64,000 nt of DNA from positions 124,001 through 188,000 of the forward strand of contig JAOVVO010000004.1 in assembly GCA_028564675.1 (NCBI GenBank). Direction: 5' to 3'. Source of the stretch: Onchocerca lupi. Its lineage: Eukaryota; Nematoda; Chromadorea; Rhabditida; Onchocercidae. Every line of letters starts with the position of its first letter. Position 1 is the stretch's first letter. The notes beneath the pieces are model-generated. The model saw only the letters and a list, made by a program, of their open reading frames with translations. It made no database searches and was not told the DNA's origin. The position numbers were made by a program, and so were the translations under genes. Shown here one piece after another: positions 14,923 to 27,500 of the stretch.

Positions 14923-16455
14923 TTAATCGTATCTCTATGTCATAAAATAAATTGATTATTCTCGTGAAGAGTTGTTCAGAAATTAAGTTTGATACAAATA
15001 GCAGATCAATGAAAGATGAGTACAGCTAAAAAAACAAATTCTGTCAAACGTTTAATATTTAAACATTATTGAGAATTTTAGTCCAGCAAATTAATCCAAA
15101 AGAATCAATTGCATTCTGCGCTTAAATTAGCTGAAACGCGAAATATATTTTCATCGAAGCATTGGAAAATCTTCAAAAACATTTGATATAGTCCAAGTTG
15201 TAACGAAATCCATCGAATTCAGATGTAATTTCATGAGACTAGTAGTACTAAATTTCGAAATTTTTCTTGTAATTGAAATCATGTCTTAAATTGAATCTAG
15301 AGACATTCTGCATGATCATATCTGTAGAAAATCTGGACGAACTTTATACTTCTAGCAACTATTCCAAGAGATCGTTAATACATTTATTGCAGTAAGTTTT
15401 CCTTCTCTCATCTCAACTCCAACCTTCAGCATGACTGAAATCACGCCGTAATCTGGATGAAAAGTATAAACATGAAAGTATAAGCGTATGAAGATTTATG
15501 TATGTATGTTTGTATGTTTGGAGGAGGCTAAGAATAGCATGAAGCATTCGTTCATCTGACGAGAATTCGCTGAAAAGAAAAAATGACTGAAAACTTACAC
15601 GCATATCAAAAAGAAACTTCACAAACTTGTATAATTTGTAGAAAATATACACATTTATATGTATAAAGATCAGTGTAAAGGATGACGAAAGCAAAAAAGA
15701 TTTCGAATAGCTATTCGATCTGACTAATTTTAATGGATTAAAATGGATGCTGCAGTATGCGAAAAGTTATAAAAATAGTTCCTTTTCTCTTACTTTTAAT
15801 GAATTGAACGGATAATTAATATTATTTCGAGCATAGAACATTTTTTAAATTATAAAATATCACGCCTACTTATACTTTATATATTAAACGGTAAGATTTA
15901 CGAAAAACGATCGGTTTCTCGACCTGATTTAAAACTCATTTTTGGAACGAGAAAGACTGATCAAGAAACCGAGAAACAAATCACACAACCAAAGCGAAAT
16001 TTCCGCTCATTCATTTTTCTCTTTATTTCAGAAAAAATATTCTTTTTTATATCATCATTAAGCTTAAGCTTATAATTCGAACTTAACTTAAATCCGTTTA
16101 ATATTATTCGTGAAATTCTTCAATGCTTATACAAAATGATTTCCACTTCGCTATAATGGATTGCTTCCTCATCCGATAAGGATTTCCTTCATCTCATAAT
16201 AGTAGTCCAATTAAACCATTTTATTCCATCCATTATTCAGTTAGCTGAAAGTGCTATATTATCTCGGTTTGCCTAAAGTTTTGTCGTAGAAAACAGCGAT
16301 GTGACAGTTGTTACTATCTTTGGACCATTAGAATTCTACTTTGCCAATAAAGGAAAATAAAAGTGTCGGAGAAATCCGAAAGATATAATTAATACAAATA
16401 AGGAGTTTTAAAGGTCGAAAAGGGCGAAAATAGTTTCAAAATGACCAACAAGCCG

Positions 16456-16600
16456 ATAAACATGTTTACCGCGAAAACGATGAACAAAAGGACATGCATA
16501 TTTATCGCACAAACTAATTTTTTTTTTATAAACATTTTGCCCCCCAAAAGGAGAAACATGTTCGCCAAAACAATAAACATGTTTGCCGCCAAAAAGCTCA
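16456..16600. repeat. Cluster of imperfect ~20-bp repeats
   Basis: Copies of a unit close to AAACATGTTTGCCGCCAAAA occur near 16458, 16530 (variant AAACATTTTGCCCCCCAAAA), 16553 and 16577, separated by unrelated bases. The unit is GC-richer than its surroundings and includes ACATGT, a perfect palindrome. Long open frames on both strands here are by-products of the repeat. Function unknown. Confidence 0.6.
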
Positions 16601-17816
16601 AACTGACAGATAAACAAAGAGGCACATTGGAGATCAGGAGAGGAGGATGATCCCCAAAAGGATTTAAAAGGTTCGGATTTTGGGCAAAATCAGTTTTCTA
16701 GAGCGACCGAGTAATAGTTCGCAGTTTTCTGCGCTGTCACAGCGGCAGATTTTCTACAACGACCCAGAACGATACGGTGATGGTAGTAAATCGTCAATCA
16801 GGGACCAGACTACTATTCTTCTCTACTAGCAACAAATGACGAATAATCCATTGATCAATTTGCTTGGATATTCTCCAATAATTGTTTGTATTATACAGGA
16901 AGAATATCCTTATTACAGTTCCGACAAAAGGCGAATTCAAGTAAAAAAACTTTCAAGACAACGAAGAGACAAAATAAGGTAATATATGTATCCTTTCTTA
17001 ACCTACTTTACTAAAATATTTCTGTACAATTAATTCGAGATAACAGTCTGATGTTCGATTAGATATGAAACTAATCGGGAATATTAGCATGTTTAATAAA
17101 AACAAGCATATAGTCATCACGGAATGTCGAAATTATCCCTTTTTTTGATTACTGAATTTACTATCCATAAAATTTTAGATTTTATTAACAGCCAAAAGAA
17201 TCTTCCGTTTTCCAATTTGGATTTAATTTTTCATTTCTTGTCATATTTTGTTGTGATTTCTTACATTGCATGCCTTTTGTTTTTCATTTGAAAATAAATT
17301 TTGTATGTGTTTTAATCGAAATTGGAACGATAGAGTCCACAGTTTCACATAATTTCTGCTCATAATAGATGATGTAAAAGAAAATAAAATGTTCAAGAAA
17401 GAAAAAAACTTTATGTTCAAACTGCGAGAAGAGCATATTGTACTAAACTTGGTCGAACAAGATAGAAATATAACAGTTAAAAATGGAAGGAACAGATTTT
17501 CCAGTATTTGTGGAAAAATCCACTTCGAGATGGACATATGGACCAGTGTCTCCTCTGTTTACTTTTGACACTCCCCTTTTCCTATTCCTTCGTTTTCCTT
17601 ATCGTTTCTATGCATTTCCGATTTTTCCAAATTCTTTGAACATTGTATATTTGATTTTACGGTTTCGCAGCGAAATCTTTCTGTCGATCTCATTAAATTA
17701 GAGCGATCATTGATAAGGACTGATATTGAAGTAGATTGGATGAGTCCTAACTGGTAGGAAGTGGATTCACGTTATCACCCTTCGTTGGCCTGTTTTCCGA
17801 ACTTCTCAGGGAATGA

Positions 17817-18271
17817 ATGCTCACTATACGTCTTATCACTAAAAGTTATTGCACAAAGAAAAGGCCTCTTCAACTTCACCTGCTGACCACTACTTGCTGT
17901 CCTCTCTGTGATCATTTCAAACAGCAGCTAGACAATTACATCTTTCACCAAAGGTCACTTATCTTCTTCAAGTGGAAACTATCAACATCAACAGTAACAC
18001 ACATTTTGAGGTCTGTGCACAAACTTCTCGAATATATCGTTCTTTTCTCTCACTCTGTCTCCATTCTAACACTCACCTCTCCTGTTTTCCTTTTTCTCTA
18101 TATTTGTGTAGCAATTAGGCTCTTAAGAAGTAAGATTTTGCAGTATAAATTAGCTTGCAGAAATACAAATATGATGTGCCGGTACTTCTATTCAATGAGA
18201 AAATCCTCTTGAAGCATCGGTTTCGCAGAGAAGAATTTGAGAAAGCTCTGGCTGTCATATGCAGTAAGTGA
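17817..18271 (+). CDS. Glutaredoxin-like protein (C5orf63/YDR286C family), with a frame change
   Basis: Small thioredoxin-fold protein with a CPLC redox motif (residues 28-31). The first exon runs from 17817 through FKQQLDNY; the matching continuation LQVETINI...THFE lies in another frame up to a GAG|GTCTGT donor at 18010. The last exon, 18161-18271, encodes KYKYDVPVLLFN...LLKHRF, the cis-Pro region, and ends at TGA 18269-18271. Order and motifs match the C5orf63 family (CPLC, LQEVDI, YKFDIPV, HR). The switch between frames falls between about 17930 and 17975. No normal intron explains it: GTCACT..TTCAAG there would be about 20 nt and leaves the wrong phase. A one-base deletion, assembly error, decay or an unusual intron are possible. 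CTTCTCAG before the ATG suits trans-splicing. The next gene starts 3 bases after the stop. Confidence 0.65.
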
Positions 18272-18274
18272 CAA
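18262..18274 (+). promoter_or_regulatory. Candidate spliced-leader acceptor for taspase-1 inside the upstream coding exon
   Basis: CAG at 18262-18264 is the nearest acceptor before the taspase ATG (18275), and it lies inside the last codons of the glutaredoxin-like gene. Overlapping it is GTAAGT (18264-18269), a perfect 5' splice donor sequence. Trans-splicing here would cut the upstream message inside its coding region, so the two products would compete for one precursor. Confidence 0.4.
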
Positions 18275-21135
18275 ATGTGTGCATTTGTGGCTGCACATGC
18301 TGGTGCTGGAACGCATCCGTATAAGACAGAAGATATTTGTCTAAAAGCTGTGTGCAAATCAAAAGGAGATATTGTTGAAGCAGTTAAGGTTTGTGTCTTT
18401 ACCGTTCACTTTATTTTGCACTATTTTCGAGATTTAAAATTTTAAAAATTCTCTGAGAAAATGCAGTTTTCTGCTTCATTATCCTTCACAACTTTTTTTT
18501 TCATAAAATAAAGATCTGGAGCTGTATTAGCAAGGCAATCCGACCACCAATTTTTTATTATATAATTTCATGTTTATTTATTATTACCCAGGAACTTGAA
18601 AACGACTTTAGGACAAATTGCGGTTTTGGTTCAAATTTGACATTTAATGGGCGTGTGGAATGTGAAGCAGCCTTTACATCTTCCAAAGGTCAAAATTTAT
18701 ATAAAATACTATAATTTTTAGAATCTTTTTGAAAATGTAAAATAGCATAGTTTTTAAAATCACCCGAAACATGCTAAAAAGCATAAAATTTGGATTATTT
18801 TTTGTTTTTATGCTTCTAGTCAGTTCTTCAAAGCTGTTAATTGTTTATTACGAGATATTTAAGAATATTATAGCTTTAAATCAAATATTATACATGCAAT
18901 TTCTGCAATATTTTCTGTTCAGGTCATGTGTTTGGTGCCGTTGGAGTAGTATCTCGGCTACGAAATCCTATTGAGATTGCTGCAATGGTTGCGAGAGGTT
19001 AAATTTTCTTTTAAAAAGTCTTATATAAGTGGAATATTGAGGTTTCCTTGTTTTGTGTAATATATATAATTCAAAGAATGAACATTTTGAGATTTTTAAA
19101 TCGCATCTTCAACAGGATTTTCATCGGAAAGTTTTCATGGCTTAATTTTGAAATGCATCATTGCAGAGCAGTTGTGCGGCGACAAGAAATTTGTACTTCC
19201 GACTGTTTTGGTAGGTCAAGGTGCTGAAGATTGGGCTAAGAAGCGTGGGATTGAACTCTGTGATCCATCATCACTAATATCGAAAAGATCACAGCAACAA
19301 TGGCGAGAAGCACGAGAAATTGTCAGAAACTGGGAAAATGAGACGATGGATACCGTTGGCGCTGTGTCGGTAATAAGCCTCACTTTTCTATGATTTGGAT
19401 AAATCTAAGATTTCTGTTTTAAAGTTTATGATCACTTGCTACTTTATAAAAGTTATTTCAACTATCTTCTTCAGTATGAAAATGGTTGTTGTAATGCAGC
19501 ATGCTCGAGTGGTGGAATTATATTAAAAGCTGAAGGGCGATTAGGTCATACAATTCAAGTTGGTGGCGCTATTTGGGCTGACCAAAGGGATTCCAAGAGT
19601 ATTGCAATTGCATTATCTGGTTGTGGTGAATACATTGCTCAAACACTATTGGCAAAGACTCTTTCCGAAAGCTTACTCAATTGGTAAACATTTTCTTTTG
19701 ATTAAAGCTGTGTTCTAGCTTATATTTTATTTTTTGAAAATATCGAATTGTATCAACATTGTTCTTGTATTAAAGCATATGATTAAAGGATCAAATATTC
19801 CTTTTGCAGTTATTGGAAATTTCAGTGTTAGTAAAATGCCCGCCAAGTTATTTATATTAATTTAAAATAATTTCTCTTTTTTTTTTTTTTTTTTAATTCA
19901 GGAATTAATTTGTTTTTAGGAATTGTGAGGAAGATGTGATTTTAGAGAAAATCAAACATGTTTTCAATATTGCATTTCTACATTCTCCATATCTACAAAG
20001 TCGAAATGAAAGACATATTCTCGCTGGTGGATTGATATTGTTTGTTGATAGAGGTATGTAGATAATTAAGGAGATGAATCAATTTGTTATAGAACCTTTA
20101 AATCTTGAATGATAGTTGTAAAGGCTTCATAACAGTGGAGATGTAAATACTTGTGAAGAATTTTTTTTTTTTTCTATCCAACCAGATATAAATATATTAA
20201 TGTGCATCAAAAAGAATTTGTGAAAATGGGCTTTAGAATGTACTGTTCATAATGAATCTTGTAAAAAACTGAAGAAGATCTCTTTACTTTGTGTAAAGCT
20301 ATAACACATTTTACGTGTGCAACACGTTCTACATGTGTCAAGAATAATATCAAATGTCCAAAATACTTTTTTACTCATTCCTCAATATCTATAAGTATTA
20401 TAAATGAAGATTTCTTTTTGAATTGTATTATTCTTCACAGTCTGATTCAGCTTGGAGTTTTTGGCTTTCTATTTCCAAAATTAGGTTCGAGGCTAGTCTG
20501 CAAGATACGCAGATTGGTGAACTTTTTTTTCATTATTCTTATTCTTGTTAAATTTTATCTGTTGACTGATGAATAAGTTTTTATATATACTTATGGTACA
20601 GATAAGTTATAGAATACTTTTTATAGTTGTGCTGATCGTCTCCACTTCCACATCACAAAAAAACATTTAGAAAGGATTTTCTGGAGAGGCAATATTACAA
20701 ACCTTCTTTTAGCTATTCCTCAAAAAAATACTAGTGCAGTTGTTTGGGTGTTATTATGTCAAGAAAATAGTCAAATTGCAACTGCTTTATAAAATTTTAT
20801 TCGCTTTGCTTGGTCTCATTTTTAATATCAGAAAAATTCAGTCTTTGGGTCTAATTCACATTGTATTGAATCATAGAATAAGATTAAAGATTTCAAATGC
20901 TGGCTGAATATCATTTGATATGAATGAAATTCAATTCAAACACTGGTAAGAAAAATATTACAAGTATTTCATTTCAGAAAATAGATGTGCCGAGCTTATT
21001 TCATTTCACAACACAACAGAATTGACTTTTGCATTTTTTGGTAATGAAACTGGAATGAAATACCGTTCTCGTTCGGTTTCCAATGATTTTATTGCACACT
21101 CCTTTTCTCTTCGGGATCATATTAATTTCTGTTAA
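18275..21135 (+). CDS. TASP1: Taspase-1 (threonine aspartase), 7 exons
   Basis: N-terminal-nucleophile protease that cleaves after Asp, best known for processing MLL and TFIIA precursors in animals. Exons: 18275-18388, 18592-18688, 18923-18997, 19167-19369, 19475-19683, 19920-20053, 20978-21135; total 990 nt, 329 residues, shorter than the human enzyme (420). Seen: the N-terminal VAAHAGAG, NCGFGSN, FGAVGVVS, then the autocleavage site TMD|TVGAV with nucleophile Thr at about residue 158, followed by the beta-subunit motifs SSGG, HTIQVGGAIWADQ and SGCGEYI. The loop before the cleavage site is short compared with human. The last exon (after a 924-base intron) matches the C-terminal strand region and ends NFC. 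AATAAA at 21218-21223. It directly follows the glutaredoxin-like gene and precedes CAP-D2 on the same strand, so an operon is likely. Confidence 0.92.
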
Positions 21136-21582
21136 TCTTTTCTCTGAATTTTAAATGTTAATGCGAAAGTGAGAAATTATGTATTGTGGCTGTTTTGTTA
21201 TAAAAATTATTGCTTTGAATAAAATATTCAGTTTTGTGATTATATCAATTTCCTTCAACTGTTTCTGTATGCTTCTACTTCTCTGATAATGGAACTGTTA
21301 GCAGAGATATCAGTTCATATTACCAATTCATGTGTAATTATGCGAAATTATCGACAACTGAACTTTAGTATTTCCATTGAATAATAAATGCATGTGGATA
21401 TGACTTAAATCTTTGGGTAATACTGTGTGTAGTGAAGGGGTCATGTCGTACTCACAGTTTAGATTTAAAAAAGATGTTTAAGCTTCGGTTAACTTTATAA
21501 GGTTGACTTTTTATAAATTGGACGTTTTTCGCTTGCTTATTTTTCCAATAAGTTTTAATTCAGCAAATCTTTTTAAGGGGGA
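21136..21582 (+). other. Intercistronic spacer, taspase-1 to CAP-D2
   Basis: 447 bases with the taspase poly(A) signal at 21218-21223 and a TTAATTCAG acceptor shortly before the CAP-D2 start. Longer than the ~100 bases typical of C. elegans operons but compatible with same-strand polycistronic transcription. No gene seen. Confidence 0.5.
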
Positions 21583-24500
21583 ATGCATAATCCAGTAAAA
21601 AAATTTGTGATCCCTTCTCGAGATGATGACTTGTTGGAAGAAAGCGACGATTTCTACACGATTAGTATACGTCCTAAACTGGATGAAATCATTTCAAAAG
21701 TTTTTCGTGAGCTTTTTTGATGTTTCTTTGCAGAGATGGAGTTTTAGTTCATAGATTTTGTTCCTGATATTTTGGTATATATTTCGATTAAAATATCGAG
21801 AAATAACACATATGGATGTTTTCTGATAGCGAAATGTTTGTAGGTGTTAGAAGCAAATTTTTCCAGTAATGGAACTTATTTTTCCAGTGGAACTCCAGCA
21901 GTGAAATTTATTTCTGAGAGAAATATTTTTTCATTCAGCGGAAGAATTTATAAAGAATGAAATCGGCAATAATTTATCATCAGATTCTATTTATTATGAT
22001 CTTAGTATGGGTTATATGTGACATCTTATAGGATTTCGCCATGACATAGATGCTGGTAGATGGTCGCGAATCATCGATAGATTTGATCACTTATTTTTTA
22101 CTATAAAGTAAGTTATTACTTCCATTATGAATGAGAAATGTAGTTTTTCGATATTTATTTAAAGTCTCACTTAGAAATGGTCAATAATGAAACTCCAAGG
22201 GAATGAATTTCGAAGTTTTGATTTCTCATCTAATTTCAATTTCGTTATTAACTTATCCCATGTTATACTTCTTCATGGATTATTTCCAGGCCGTTTTCCG
22301 AGGGTGAGCCATGGCGCCTTCGTTCTCAGCTAGTCTCACTTTTAAATACCGGTATGTTTTAATTATTCTTCAGGTTGCTTTTCATTATTTAGTAAAATAT
22401 TTTCCAAATTTTCAGATTCTTTTTTTAGGTTTAAAACTCACATTAGACAGCATCGAAGAACTATTACCGATGCTTACAAGTGAGGCGGAAGCTGAATTAG
22501 CGCAAGATCTCTCTGCTGAACGAGAAATGCATGCCCGGGCATTTTTAATTTATGTATATTTGTTGTGCCGACTTGCTGTTCTTTTCGAAAAGGAATCATC
22601 TAATCGGTTTTATACTAATTTGATTTCGAAGCGGTCTTATTTAAGCATAGCCTTTCAATCTCTTGAATTTGCAATGATTATATTTGCTTGATTAAGGAGC
22701 TATCATAATGTTCATTAAAAAAAACTGGATTTTTGATAATTTATTGCACATTTCACTATCCATTTTGCCAGAATCTCTACATTTTATTACCTAATTCATA
22801 ATTTAAAATAGTTTGTTACTCAATTTTTAAAAAAATTTCTTTTTGGAAGTCTCAAAATCTTAATAATTATCACAAAATCATATTTACATTTTTTTCTTTT
22901 TTCAATAAATTTTAGACAGTCAGAAGTATCGAGCACTAAGAAAGGCCGTAAAACAATGTCAGATAAAGCAGACGATCAATACATGGTTCATTGGGCATGC
23001 GATCGAGAGAAAACTTTAAAATTATTACGTCGTGCGTTTTCAATGAATAGTATCGATGCTCAGGGACGACGACGTAACACGGCTATTCGCTTTCTTTGGC
23101 AACCATCTATAGTTCCTCCGGAACTTTTGAAGTAATTATCATGTTTAGAATTTGTTTATTATTATTTATGGCATTTGAAGTGTGATGGAGGTAAATATAA
23201 ATGATTAAATATAGTTTATATCAAAGTTCTTTAAAATCATATTACTAAATCGTTTTAGTGGTTCCAAAGAATGTATTTTTGAATTTGAATATGATAAGCA
23301 AGTTTCTGGAATTTCGTATCAATTTTCGATTTTTCTTGAATTTTTAATTAAAAGCTCCAGAATTCTGCAATTGTTTGAGGATTTCGAAAGATCTGGCTTT
23401 CAAATTTTTCGAAAATCCAGAACTCAGCAAAGCCAGTGGACGTGAATGGTTACAGGCAATATTTGGCTATCTCAAAATTATTTGTATTGACTACAACGAA
23501 ACTGCTAGTAAATATTTGTTTTCTTCATCCAATAAAAGTGATTTCGCAAATTATCTTTCTTAAAGTTAAGAAAGAATAATTTGTCATATTATATGACTGG
23601 ATTTATTAGTAAAAATGTTTTGCCGCTTTTATAATGATGGAAGGTATAGTAAATGAATTGTCTCATGAACGAAATTTTTGTTTATCGTTTAATTTTTTCC
23701 CAGAAGTTGGTGCCAAATTAGTTAATTTAATGAAACGTCTCGATTATCTGTCACTTCCCTCGTTAACGCAATCACCCTTTGTTGATGCGATCGAATCCGT
23801 TTCATATTATGACGATATGGACATTCTTTTCCAATCAATGCTTTCGGCACTTAGTAAGTCGAGTGTGAATTTATAAATTTTTTATAACAGCTTTTGCATT
23901 TCAGTGAATATTTTATTTCTTACATTATTTCGCATTAATGATGACATATGAAAAATACATATTTCTATAATGTAAGTTTTTCTAGATTTCAAATTAGTAT
24001 TAGTCATAGCAATGTAATTGTTCAATTGGTCACCGCCAACTTCTGAATTTCAATGTAATGGAAAGTTTGTCATTCTTACATTTGAAGCATACGGTTCAGG
24101 TCGCTTATCGAAAAATGATTTTGCTCGTAATGATGTGTCAACTCGACCATTCGCTTTATTCATTGTTTCGCTTGCCGAGAAGAAGCCATATCTGTTGAAT
24201 AAACATATCGTCAATATTGCTTCATTTCTGTCGGATGATGTAACGTCCTCTTACCACTTTATTAATATCTTGTTTTTAATAAAATTTGAAGATATTGAGC
24301 TGTAAAACATGGTATTTTTTCAGCCAGCAACTCTTCGCTGTGCCGTTCTTACTGCCTTCGTTGAAATCGTTATAGTTGTATATAAAGGAAATTTACCAGA
24401 GGGCAACTTTCGACGGTCACGCGATCGGCTACTTCTTCATTTACAGGTTTAATCCTAAAATAAAAATGTTTTTTCTTTTTTCTTTTCTTTCATTATCATT

Positions 24501-27500
24501 TCAAATGGTTAATTTTCAAGATTTTCTCATTTCTTTTTATATTATTGACGACAGCGTTGATTCAAATCAATTAAAGGATCATACAGTTGATGTGAATGCA
24601 GTAGTACGTTCTCGTGCTTTGCAACTTTGGACGCGTTTGGCTCGTGCTTCACAAATACCGATAGTTTTTATAAGTGGTGGTCTCATTCGTGATGCCGGTG
24701 GCCGTTTAATAGACAAGTCTGTGTCGGTCCGGCGAAGTGCTGCTACATTTTTAAGTGCCATTTTAGAATATAATCCATTTGGAGCTTCTGTGAGTTACAC
24801 TTTTTTTCTTTTGAAAAAAGATTTGCATAATTCTGGCAATGAATTAAAGAAAATTTATGATGTATTTTCTCATCTTGAGAGCAATGAAAATTTATTTTAA
24901 GCTAGAGTTATGAAAATTTTTGTTTGCGAAGATTATTTTTACAGTTAAATGCTGATGATCTGGCGGATGCCATCAGCCATCTTGAGACAGAACGATTTGA
25001 ATTGAAAAATACCAATCCAGGTAAAAGAAGTCGATAGATATTTTACATTCGTTTCTCAAAACATGCAAAAAATTGTAATTTGTCTTTTTTACCTGTCGAG
25101 AAATTTTGTGAGAAACTTCTTCTAATCCAAAGATGCGTAATTTATGAATAAATAGAATAAAAATATGAAATTTTTTAGTTTTTATCAAAGTGGGAGTTAC
25201 AGTATTCCTTTTGATGCTGACATGACTGTACGAATAACAAATATTTCCTTTATTACATGAAACAGATTTACCGTCAACTGTACCACTGCTTTCTATTTAA
25301 TTTGTCTTTTTTTTTACCTTCTGAATTGTTTTCCCTAAGTTAAAATTATCCATTCTGCTTGCAGAGAAAGAAGGAATCAGAAAAGCTTATGTTGAATGGG
25401 CATCTATGAAAGAAAATGTAATTCATTGGATTACAAAATCAGTCAAACAAAGACTAAGCAAAGGGAATGCTGAAGCTAGTGAGGAAGAAAGTGTGGATGA
25501 CGCTACTGATCAAAATGGGAATGAAAATGCTGCTGGTATTTTTTGTACAATGTTGATTACATAATGATGTAAATATTTTTCTTTTTTGTATAATAGGCAC
25601 CATTTTTTGCAAAATTTCTAGATAAGTAAGGATTGTTATAGGAAACACAGAAAATATTTATGCTGTGGTCAGTGAAACAGATGGCATCAGCACGACCGCA
25701 ATCGATGAGTGCATTATAGATGATGATGTTACACTCGAAGAGTATGTTTTACTTTTGATTCCTTGAATTTCAAATGTTTCTCATTCATCTTGATAATCCA
25801 GTTTGTGATTTTTTCAGATTAGTAACTAAAATTGTGCATGCTCTTGAAAGTCGTGAAACATGCCGTGCGGCTATCGAAGTACTTGTTCGAGCAGCTCTTG
25901 ATGGCAGATTTCCTACTGTTAATAGGCTAGTGTTGTTCTGTTCTTGCTGTTTTATTTTTTTCGCTTTTTTTTCTTTTTTTTCTTGTATAATTTCATATGC
26001 TAGATTATAGTAAATAAAATCTTGATGTTATATGTTTACTGGAAAATTATAATCTCCTTTATTTTATACAAACTTTAGGAATGGATCAGCTGACGAAATC
26101 ATTCGAGATTGTTATGAATCATTGCAGGTGTATTATTTCGGTATAGTTTTTCGACAGATTTTTTTTTTTTTTTGAATTAGTTTCTAAATAATGCCATTGT
26201 CCGCAGCAATTTCTTACTATTGTTAATTAATTCATTGTTTAGATGAACATAAAAAGATGCAGTTAGCTGATGATAAAGAAATGCTGGAATTGGAAGACCG
26301 TATTGGGGATTATCAAAAAATGATGGAAGAACTGGATAATAAAATCAAACTGCATGAAGTAAGAATGAATGAGTTTTTTTCTTTTACATTCAAAAAGAAT
26401 GCTGGAATAATTATAGTTAAGGATGCTTTAATAGTTGGTGAAATTGAAGTAATTCACCAAGAATAATTAAATCGTGCATCTATTTTTAGCATGTTTGGTC
26501 AAAATGGTATTTTCTTTTAGAATGCTCTAATGTTTTCATTGGAAATTGAAAACTGCATGAAATTAGCATTACGATCGGTGATGTATGGACAAGCTAATGA
26601 ATTGACTGAGATTATCCACTTTATTGTGGAAGCTAATAAGTTTGCAATTCGTGGTTCAGAAAAGAGTGTTCGAGAACTGTTCAAGGTAGTTTGGAGGCGA
26701 GATAATGCAGTCAAAGAAATTATCATAAATGCTGCTCGAGATTTATTCATCTCTGCGAACAAGTTTGTTACACTTTCTGCTTATATATCCCATCCGCTTT
26801 GAAAATTCGGGAAATCTTTTTTTTGAAGCTGTTGTTTCATTCTTTCATTCATTCAAAATCCTGTTAGTTTTTGCTTAAATGGTCTTTCATTCAATTATTT
26901 TGAATGAAATACTTGCGTAAAATTTATCACAGAATCAATCAAAAAAACAACACAAAACCGAAATAAAAATGGCTCGCATCAAAATCTTATCTTTTATTGC
27001 TTCTTTAAAGAAAACATTTCATGAAATTATCATTTGAATTAATAGGTACAGATAAAACAAAAATTGCATAATTAAAGTGAATGCAGTTGTTAGCGATCGG
27101 CGCTACTTCTACATTAATATCACTTCAAATGGAAGTCAGATCCTTTAAGAAATATTTCTTGTTCTACTTAGAAATTTTTTATGCAGAGATCGCGACGTAA
27201 GTGCACGGAAAAGTGCGGAAAATCTTATCAAAATATTTCTTGGTATTGGCGAAGAAGAAAGAGTGTCCGTTGAAGAGGTAGGACTATTATAAAATGTGCT
27301 TTTTGTTGGATTTTTTTTTTTTTTTTTTAAAAACTTTTGTTCTCATATTCTTTATCTTCAAGTCGCTCATTGTAAAGAGAATTTATGTGATCCTTTTCAG
27401 TTTCTTTTTAATTTTAAAGCTATGTACAGTCGCACTATTTATCTTATCTAGGTGCTTTGCTTGATGGCACGGGAAAACCGCTGGGATATTGATTTGCTTG

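Larger units (their letters stand above)
12141..17816. other. Gene-poor 5.7-kb region
   Basis: Upstream of the minus-strand CCP gene and upstream of the plus-strand glutaredoxin gene, so it probably carries the divergent promoters of both. I see two isolated exon-like stretches (14003-14160 on the minus strand and 14786-14922 on the plus strand), a local imperfect repeat cluster around 16.45-16.6 kb, and otherwise AT-rich sequence without convincing coding potential. Confidence 0.6.

Noticed and set aside
15900..15990. Imperfect inverted repeat around GGTTTCTCG and CGAGAAA
   Set aside because: Short, imperfect arms with three competing pairings; no element ends or target duplications.
16389..16650. 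Overlapping open frames on both strands at the repeat cluster
   Set aside because: They arise from the repeated unit; the peptides are low-complexity echoes of the repeat and there are no splice or start signals.
24579..24761. Antisense frame over CAP-D2
   Set aside because: Mirror of a conserved CAP-D2 exon; the sense strand explains the openness.
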